Assembly: GCA_005239845.1 (NCBI GenBank)
Contig: SBBD01000114.1
Coordinates: 1 to 5,087 of the forward strand
Direction: 5' to 3'
Source: an archaeon
Lineage (GTDB): Archaea > Micrarchaeota > Micrarchaeia > Norongarragalinales > SBBD01
DNA length: 5,087 nucleotides
Positions 1 to 5,087 of the stretch are shown here, piece after piece. The notes below the pieces were generated by a model. That model was not told where the DNA came from. It did no database searches and saw nothing but the letters and a program-made list of their open reading frames with translations. Each line of letters starts with the position of its first letter. The stretch's first letter is position 1. The position numbers were made by a program, and so were the translations under genes.

Positions 1-252
1 CCGCCTGCCAAGCCGCAGAAGTACTCACAGTCCCAGTCCAGCTCTCCACAATCTGCCAGGCCGGGTTTGTCGTGATGGCACCACTCCAAGTCTCCACCGC
101 CTGCCAAGCCGCAGAAGTACTCACAGTCCCAGTCCAGCTCTCCACAATCTGCCAGGCCGGGTTTGTCGTGATGGCACCACTCCACGCCTCCACCGCCTGC
201 CAAGCCGCAGAAGTACTCACAGTCCCAGTCCAGCTCTCCACAATCTGCCAGG
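1..252 (-). repeat. 96-base near-perfect tandem repeat in Trp block A
   Basis: Copies start at 1, 97 and 193. Copies 1 and 2 differ at only two bases, in one codon (Thr versus Ala in V-E-[TA]-W). Copy 3 matches for its first 60 bases (193-252) and then diverges. The 96-base unit equals two 16-residue Trp repeats, so a higher-order dimer is the unit of duplication. Identity at silent sites indicates recent expansion. The array leaves the window at position 1, so the total copy number is unknown. Confidence 0.93.
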
Positions 253-3200
253 TCGGAGATGTTCCTACGACTCCGGCCCAGCTCTCCACAACCTGCCATG
301 TGGCGTTGCCAGTAATAGTTGCATTCCAGCTTTCGACCTCGTTCCACTTGCCAATCGCGATGACATAGTTTTCAGACCATGCAGCCATGTTGCCCGCGCT
401 GTCCATTGAAAGGACTCGCCAGTAGTAAGTGCCGGTGCCCGGGAATGTGTATTGATAGTAGTTGTCGTAAACGTTCTCGTTGTCGTGCAGAGGCGTCGCA
501 AAGTCTTGGGAGTCGTCAATCTGTATCCTGTAGATTATCCCGGAGTTGTCCACGAGGTAATCCCACTCGAAGTATATCGTGTAGACCTCCGAGCTGTAGA
601 CGTTTGGAGGCAGCAATAGGTTGACCTGGGGCGGAGCAAGGGTGTCGATCCTGAAAGTTCCGTTGTCGGAGTTTTCCGTCTGGTAGTTGTTGGCGGAATC
701 TCTCACCCACACTCGCCAGTAGTAAACATTCTCGTTGTCTTCGAGTTCTGGCGTGGTCCAGAAGTTTTCGTTTTCTGTCCAGCTCCTCTCGGCCACGATG
801 TTCTGGAACTCGTTGTCCCTCGCAATCCATACGTAGAACGACACTGGCAATGAGATATCCCAGACGTTTTCCCACTCGAGCGTCGGGGTGTTGTCATTCA
901 CGTTGTCTCCAGCTATCGGGAAGTACAATGCCGGAACTGGCGGCGCCTGGGTCTCTACCCTGAACCACCTCGGCTCCGTTTCGAAAGCGTTACCCGCGTT
1001 GTCCATAGCCGTGACTTTCCAGTAGTAGTCGTTGTCCGTCAGGGATGGCGTGACTTCCCAGTTGTCGTCCGTGATCCAGCCGCTGTCCCTCGCGTTCTCG
1101 TCGAAGCCAGGATATGTTGAGAGCACCACTTGGTAAAGCACAGGCAGGTTGTCTATCGCGCCAGCCCAGTCCAAGTTGGGTGTTGTCCCCACTCCGGTAA
1201 GTTGTGCGTTGTCCGGCCAAATCAACGAAACGTTTTCCGGCGGCAGGGTGTCGATGCGGAAGCTCATGATAGTCGAGTTGTCTCCGTCGTTGGTGGCGTC
1301 ATCTCTTGCCTGCACTTTCCAGTAGTAAACGTTGTCATCGAGCTCAGGCGAAGTTTCCCAGTTGTCATCGGACAGCCATCCAGACTCGGTAACGATGTTC
1401 GTGAAATCGATGTCGGTAGCAATCCAGACTTTGTAGATCACTGGCAGGGAGTACTCGAAAGTCGCGTCGTTCTCGGTGGTCACAGGGTTCCAGTCGAGTG
1501 CCGGCGTGTTGTCGTTGGTGTTTTCTCCCTCTATCGGAGTTGTTTGTACCGGTGCAGCGGGCGGCATTGTGTCGACCCTGAACCACTTGTTGCCGCAGTT
1601 GTCTCCCTGGTTGCCGGCGCCATCTCTTGCAGCTACAGTCCAGTAATATTCCCCATCTGAAAGCTCGCTCGATGGCGTCCAGTTCTCGTCGGATATCCAG
1701 CTGCCGGTTTGCGTCACTATGAAGTTGCCCGTGTCGTCAAGCACCCAGACCCAGTACGTGATAGGCAGCGAGTTCTCGGAAGGCGCTGTCCACTGGAAGT
1801 TCGGGGTGTTGTCGTTTGTCTTTGCACCGACCGGCCAAGTCGCCGTCGGGGCTGCAGGGGCCGTGGTGTCAACGCGGAACATCATGTTTTCCGAGTTGTC
1901 TCCGACACGACCTGCGTTGTCTTTCGCCACGACGGTCCAGTAATAGACGTTGTCAGCGAGGGCCGGGTTGACGTCCCAGTAGTTGTCGGATATCCAGCCG
2001 GACTCCCTAACCACTTCCTGGAACAAGTTGTCCGTCGCCACCCAGACATAGTATGTCACTGCGGTCAGGTCTGAGGATCGTACCCACTCGAGCCTCGGCG
2101 TGGCGTCGTTGGTGTTTTCACCGTTTTGCGGGATTTGAGGTTGCGGCGTAGTAGGTGGAGTAGTGTCAACGATTATCTGCCAGTTCTCGGACCATTCTCC
2201 GATGTTCGTCGCGTTGTCCTGAGCTCTAACCCTCCAGTACCAGACGCCGTCCGCGAGTTCGTTGGTGTCCCAGTTGTCATCGCTTATCCATCCGGAGTTG
2301 TCGTTCTCGTATGTGAACGCCTGGTCGTCGCTGACCGCAACGTAATAAGTGACAGGCATTGAGTCCTCAGGAGCCCCAGTGTTTTCGTTGTCGACCGCCG
2401 CCCAGTCGAGAGTCGGCGTGTTGTCAGTGGTCGCGGTGCCGCTGGATGGGGAGGTCAACTGCGGCGCGGATGGGCCGTCAACGTCGATCCTGACCCACCG
2501 GGGGTCCGAGAACAATCCCTCGTTGCCTGCGTTGTCGCGGGCTTTCACCCTCCAGTACCAGACGCCGTCCGAAAGCGCCACAGCCCAGTTCACGTTCTCC
2601 GTCCAGCCCGAGTTGCTGTTTTCGTAGGGGAACTGGTCGTTGTCGCTCACCGCAAGGTAGTAAACCACAGGCAATGAGTTTTCATTTACAGCATTCCAGA
2701 CGAATGTAACGTCGGTCTGATATGTCGCAAATCCATTTTCAGGTGAGGAAAGCGTCGGCGCGTCCGGCGCCAGTGTGTCGATCCTGAAGTACCATTCGGC
2801 GCTGTAAGGTCCTGAGTTGTTTGCGCTGTCGACCGCCTTGACTTTCCAGAAGTATTCGTTGTCTGCGAGTTCCGGCGAAACCACCCAATCGTTATCGTCG
2901 TTTTGAGTAGTATTCGCAACCTCGCTCGCGTCACCAGCGTTGTAGACCTTGACATAGTAAGTCACTGGGTAGGAGTTCTCGGCCACAAGTTCCCAAGTGA
3001 GCAGCGGGGTGTTGTCGTTAGTGTTTTCACGGTGGTATGGAGAGACTAGATTCGGCGCATCTGGCGGGGTCACGTCGACAGAGACTTTCCAGATCTCAGA
3101 CCACGGGCCGTTCTCGCCGTAGACGTATGCCATCACTCGCCAATAGTATGCGCCCGTGTTCTCGAGGTCGAACGGGAACGAGTTGTCCGTGTCAAAGTTG

Positions 3201-5087
3201 TCCGTGACGTCAGCAGGTGAGAATTCGTTGTCGTAGTCTATCTGTATCGCGTAGTTGTCAGCCAAGCTGATTGGCTCCCAGGTGAAGGTGATGAACGTTG
3301 ATGACGAGCCGGAGTTGTTCGGCGGATTCACGAGAGTCGGCGCAAGGACCGGGGCGTTAATAGTACCTATCCAGCCCTCCACAAGCTGCCACGTCGCGTT
3401 CGCCGTGATTGTCCCGGCCCAGCCTTCGACAAGCTGCCATGTCGGGTTTGTGGTGATAGTCCCCGCCCAAGCTTCCACCAGTTGCCAGGTCACAGCCGTG
3501 TTGATCGTCCCGGCCCAGCTCTCGACTAGCGCCCAGTTCGTCGCCACAGAACTTATCGTCCCAGCCCAAGCCTCCACAACCGCCCAGTTCGTCGCCACAG
3601 AGTCTATGGTCCCGGCCCAGCCATCAACTACCTGCCAAGAGGTCGTCACCGATGAAATGGTCCCGCTCCAGCTCTCGACCAATTGCCACAGCGATAGCCT
3701 CACGGTTCGGGTTTCAGACCAAGCGCCCTGGTTGCCGACAGCGTCGACGGCGCGGACATGCCAGTAGTACGTGCCCGCCTCGGCGTACGTGTAAACGTAA
3801 GTGTTTTCGGCGACCGGTATGGCGGCGTTCTCGTGCAGCGGCGAGGAGAAGTCCGCGTCGTTGTCGATCTGGATCCAGTAGTTTTCAACGCCCGAGTTCC
3901 AGCCTGCAGGCAGATCGGTCGGGTGCACCCACTCCATGAGTACGGCCCAGTTTGCAAACGCTTCCATGTTTTCTGGTTTTGAAAGCGTCACCTGGTTCGG
4001 GGCGGTCGGATCAGTCCTTAATTGCCACGCTGTTGACCAGCCGCTCTCATTGCCCGCGTTGTCGATTGCTTTCACGTGCCAGTAGTAGATGTCACCCGCC
4101 GGAAGGAAGCCGGATGTCCAGGTGTTTTCTGTTGTCCAGCCGGAGTTGTCCTGCACACCTATGAAGTCAGCGTCGATTGCAACCTCTGCGTAATACAGGA
4201 CTGGAAGAGAGTTGTCGTCGACGGATGACCAAGAGAATGTCGGAGTCCCGATCGTCCAGACGTTGTTGTCTGGGGAGATGTGAGTCGGGACGGCCGGCGG
4301 GAGGACATCGACGCGGAAGGTCCTGGTCGACCAGTTGCCCGCGCTTTCAGCGTTGTCCCAGACCCTCACGCGCCAGTAGTAGAAGTTGTCATCCAGTTCT
4401 TGTGAAACAGTCCAGTTTTCGGTTTGAACGTTTTCCGCGAGAACGATATCGGTGTAGCCGGCATCTCTCGCTATTTCCACCTCGTATGTCAAGGGCAATG
4501 AGTTCTCGTCAACGTTGTCCCAGTCCAGGAACGGAGTGTTGTCGTTGATGTTCTCTCCGTCGACAGGCGCGACGATGTTTGGAGCGTCAGGTGCCAATGT
4601 GTCGACGCGGAAGGACCAGTTCTCTGACCAGGGCGATGTTGACCCGGTTCTAATCATGTTTACCTGCCAGAAGTATAACCCGTCTTCCAGACCAACCACT
4701 GTCTTTTGGCTGACAACAGTTGTGTATTCAATATACTGCGAGAAGTCCGGAATTCCGTTGTAGTCGTTGTCGATTTGGAGCGTGTATGTATCGGCGGCCT
4801 GTGAATTATCCCAGTCGAGAACTAGCGCAGTCAAGTTGGTGTTGATGGTTGACCCAGTCGACGGTGAAGCGAGCGTTGGCGCCGGAACCGGCGCGTTGAT
4901 TGTACCAATCCAGGTTTCAACGGCCTGCCACGTCGCGTTCGCCGTGATAGTCCCGGCCCAGGATTCCACCAACTGCCAAGTTACAGCCGTGTTAATCGTC
5001 CCGCTCCAGCTCTCAACAATCTGGAAGTACGTGGCAACGCTCTGGATGGTCCCGGCCCAGCTCTCAACAATCTGGAAGTACGTGGCA
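1..5087 (-). CDS. Giant repetitive surface/secreted protein, internal fragment (FnIII-like modules plus Trp-repeat blocks)
   Basis: A single minus-strand frame (codons occupying plus-strand triplets 2-4 through 5084-5086) stays open for about 1,695 codons. Neither start nor stop is visible, so the protein is partial at both ends. Reading it through by eye gave no in-frame stop and no frame change. It contains 14 FnIII-like modules of about 92-107 residues, recognisable by a W-Y-Y-W-[RKT]-V core followed by D-x-A-G-N and a terminal F-R-[VI]-D-T linker, and three blocks of 16-17-residue Trp repeats. It has one Cys (codon at 1595-1597), few Lys and His, many Asp, Glu, Asn, Thr and Trp, and scattered N-x-S/T sequons, all typical of prokaryotic extracellular proteins. 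Internal Met codons lie inside modules and are not credible starts. An extracellular fibre, adhesin or cell-wall-associated role is inferred from FnIII-type architecture. No enzyme domain, signal peptide or anchor is present here, so the function is unproven. Confidence 0.93.
2..346 (-). repeat. Trp-repeat block A (at least seven 16-residue units, continues beyond window start)
   Basis: Seven complete 16-residue units and the start of an eighth. The first (N-terminal) unit is degenerate (W-N-E-V-E-S-W-N-A-T-I), the second is W-Q-V-V-E-S-W-A-G-V-V, and the rest alternate between two subtypes: W-Q-I-V-E-S-W-T-G-T-V plus S-T-S-A-A, and W-Q-A-V-E-[AT]-W-S-G-A-I plus T-T-N-P-A. All units here are 16 residues, unlike the mixed 16/17 phase of blocks B and C. 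There is no Asp, Lys, Arg or Cys. Glu is the only charged residue, about one per unit. Confidence 0.88.
347..643 (-). other. FnIII-like module 14 (entry module before Trp block A)
   Basis: About 99 residues. It has I-Y-F-E-W-D-Y, R-I-Q-I-D-D-S-Q-D-F, P-L-H-D-N-E-N, F-P-G-T-G-T-Y-Y-W-R-V-L-S-M-D-S-A-G-N (W codon 419-421) and A-A-W-S-E-N-Y, and passes through A-I-G-K straight into the first Trp repeat of block A. It matches module 4 in subtype and in its position before a Trp block. Confidence 0.76.
644..3070 (-). other. FnIII-like modules 6-13 (eight tandem canonical modules)
   Basis: Approximate modules in N-to-C order: 2777-3070, 2480-2776, 2165-2479, 1868-2164, 1571-1867, 1250-1570, 950-1249 and 644-949. 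Core W codons start at 2846, 2552, 2234, 1937, 1640, 1319, 1019 and 719, all in one frame and about 294-321 bases apart. Typical order within a module: T-x-P-P-x-A-P linker, N-D-N-T-P-x-L-x-W, S-L-P-V-x-Y, S-G-W-[IL]-[ST]-D-[DE]-N-W, L-x-D-[NG]-x-Y-Y-W-x-V-x-A-x-D-x-A-G-N, then F-R-[VI]-D-T. Module 10 carries the only Cys. Module 8 has an insertion near V-D-N-E-N-T-G and module 11 one near T-T-E-N-D-A-T-F, which explains their extra length. They are diverged from each other at the DNA level, so the array is old compared with the Trp blocks. The fold is assigned from general FnIII-like features. A related bacterial Ig-like class is an alternative. Confidence 0.82.
3071..3355 (-). other. FnIII-like module 5 (exit module after Trp block B)
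   Basis: About 92-95 residues starting at A-P-V-L-A-P-T-L and ending V-S-V-D-V. It carries A-I-Q-I-D-Y-D-N-E-F, an Asp/Asn-rich loop (T-D-N-F-D-T-D-N), then G-A-Y-Y-W-R-V-M-A-Y-V-Y-G-E-N-G-P-W-S-E-I-W (W codon 3140-3142). As in module 1, the D-x-A-G-N motif is missing and Q-I-D is present. The acidic loop could bind calcium, but no strict D-x-D-x-D-G motif is seen. Confidence 0.75.
3356..3688 (-). repeat. Trp-repeat block B (seven units, complete)
   Basis: Seven units, 111 residues, flanked on both sides by FnIII-like modules, so this is the only complete block in the window. Consensus is W-[QA]-[LV]-V-[ED]-x-W-[AS]-G-T-I plus a variable tail. The first three units (N-terminal) are 17 residues with tails such as S-S-V-A-T-N, the next three are 16 residues (N-T-A-V-T, T-T-N-P-T, T-A-N-A-T), and the last is the short cap W-I-G-T-I-N before A-P-V-L-A-P. 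It contains no Lys, Arg, His, Cys or Met, and only two Asp, both in the second unit. Each unit has two Trp six residues apart. A beta-hairpin stack or small beta-solenoid is plausible but not shown. Confidence 0.88.
3531..3632 (-). repeat. 51-base direct repeat within Trp block B
   Basis: Two adjacent 51-base copies, 3531-3581 and 3582-3632, share an identical first 20 bases and further similarity beyond. They correspond to the S-S-V-A-T-N / D-S-V-A-T-N 17-residue units. Divergence is greater than for the repeats in block A, suggesting an older duplication. Confidence 0.75.
3689..4009 (-). other. FnIII-like module 4 (entry module before Trp block B)
   Basis: About 107 residues. It contains W-I-Q-I-D-N-D-A-D-F-S-S-P-L-H-E-N, then A-G-T-Y-Y-W-H-V-R-A-V-D (W codon 3761-3763), V-G-N-Q-G-A-W-S-E-T, and runs without a Pro linker into the first Trp repeat. 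Module 14, which also precedes a Trp block, shares Q-I-D, the P-L-H-[DE]-N motif, G-T-Y-Y-W and A-W-S-E. Together they define an entry subtype that lacks the S-G-W-[IT]-S-D segment of the inner modules. Confidence 0.75.
4010..4600 (-). other. FnIII-like modules 2 and 3 (canonical type)
   Basis: Module 2 lies at about 4304-4600 and module 3 at about 4010-4303. Each opens with a Pro-rich linker (A-P-D-A-P-N or L-P-P-A-V-P-T) and carries N-S-L-P-[LV]. Core motifs are F-Y-Y-W-R-V-R-V-W-D-N-A in module 2 (W codon 4373-4375) and Y-Y-W-H-V-K-A-I-D-N-A-G-N in module 3 (W codon 4079-4081). The modules end in F-R-V-D-V and L-R-T-D. Module 2 has I-N-D-N-T-P-F-L-D-W, matching the canonical D-N-T-P-x-L-x-W strand seen in modules 6-13. 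These appear to be structural beads. No catalytic residues are evident. Confidence 0.78.
4601..4894 (-). other. FnIII-like module 1 (exit module after Trp block C)
   Basis: About 98 residues from A-P-V-P-A-P-T-L to F-R-V-D-T. It shows the early strand motif L-D-W-D-N, a Q-I-D-N-D-Y-N-G stretch resembling the loop seen in many prokaryotic FnIII-like repeats, then L-E-D-G-L-Y-F-W-Q-V (Trp codon of W-F-Y/Y-F-W core at 4667-4669) and S-P-W-S-E-N-W. It lacks the D-x-A-G-N motif and the S-L-P-V-T-Y motif of the canonical modules. The Q-I-D motif is shared with module 5, which also follows a Trp block, so this looks like a distinct exit type. Confidence 0.75.
4895..5086 (-). repeat. Trp-repeat block C (at least 3.7 units, continues beyond window end)
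   Basis: Protein-level tandem repeat with consensus [WF]-Q-x-V-E-x-W-x-G-T-I followed by 4-6 small or Thr-rich residues. Units in N-to-C order are 5027-5077 (17 residues), 4979-5026 (16), 4931-4978 (16) and a shortened last unit 4895-4930 ending in W-I-G-T-I-N, which leads directly into A-P-V-P-A-P and the next FnIII-like module. In the two most N-terminal units the leading Trp is replaced by Phe preceded by Tyr (Y-F-Q-I-V-E-S-W). The block has no Lys, Arg, Asp or Cys. Alternating hydrophobic residues suggest one beta strand per unit. I do not recognise a named family for it. Confidence 0.85.
5006..5087 (-). repeat. 51-base direct repeat within Trp block C
   Basis: A 31-base stretch at 5006-5036 recurs identically at 5057-5087, 51 bases apart (17 codons), and the second copy is cut by the window end. 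It encodes the E-S-W to Y-F-Q junction of adjacent Trp-repeat units. Identity at silent positions points to recent tandem duplication, and the multiple-of-three spacing keeps the frame. Confidence 0.85.

Noticed and set aside
1..252. CRISPR array
   Set aside because: The 96-base repeats are contiguous, without unique spacers, and they encode a periodic protein sequence in the long frame.
72..368. Plus-strand open frame opposite Trp block A
   Set aside because: It is the antisense reading of the 48/96-base repeats. The periodicity is fully explained by the minus-strand Trp repeats, and its translation has frequent Cys and no recognisable domain.
516..875. Minus-strand 119-codon open frame in a different phase
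   Set aside because: It overlaps modules 13 and 14 out of frame and shows none of the periodic W-Y-Y motifs that mark the true frame.
1130..1660. Plus-strand 176-codon open frame
   Set aside because: It lies antisense across FnIII-like modules 10-12, has an unlikely Arg/Val/Cys-rich composition, and shows no domain. The minus-strand frame is clearly the coding one.
3255..3767. Plus-strand 170-codon open frame with repeated V-P-A-Q-x-S-T motifs
   Set aside because: Antisense shadow of Trp block B, whose flanks belong to two different FnIII-like modules on the coding strand.
347..4894. Recurrent GTTGTC as a DNA-level motif (recognition or uptake site)
   Set aside because: Nearly all copies fall in one codon phase as GAC-AAC within protein turns, and only a few are out of phase (for example near 1188 and 4131). 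Protein-level selection explains it better.
1..5087. Promoters, ribosome binding sites or terminators
   Set aside because: The entire window is inside one open frame, and I saw no gene boundary at which such signals would be meaningful.

Overview
The window is one uninterrupted reading frame on the minus strand. It is open at both ends, has no stop codon over about 1,695 codons, and is an internal slice of a giant, highly repetitive protein. I see no other gene, RNA gene, promoter, terminator or insertion sequence. The organism cannot be identified from this slice. The composition (mid-range GC, frequent AGG/AGA arginine codons, some ATA isoleucine, one cysteine in the whole stretch) and the type of repeat suggest a surface or secreted protein of an archaeon or an environmental prokaryote. 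That is inference only.

Reading the protein from N to C (window end to window start), the layout is as follows. A block of short Trp-rich repeats enters from the right edge (block C, 4895-5086). Four fibronectin type III-like (FnIII-like) modules follow (about 3689-4894). A second Trp-repeat block of seven units comes next (block B, 3356-3688), then ten more FnIII-like modules (about 347-3355). A third Trp-repeat block of at least seven units (block A, 2-346) leaves the window on the left. All 14 FnIII-like modules carry a W-Y/F-Y/W core motif in the same frame, spaced about 294-321 bases apart. The one larger gap, 621 bases, is where block B is inserted.

The two module types probably make an extended extracellular fibre or stalk: bead-like FnIII modules interrupted by short-period Trp-repeat segments of different character. 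The modules that touch a Trp block differ from the canonical inner ones, so there is a higher-order super-repeat: Trp block, exit module, variable number of canonical modules, entry module, Trp block. The Trp blocks have been duplicated recently at the DNA level (a 96-base tandem repeat in block A, 51-base repeats in blocks B and C). The FnIII-like modules are much more diverged. No signal peptide, membrane anchor, sorting signal or catalytic domain falls inside the window, so ligand, anchoring and exact function remain unknown.
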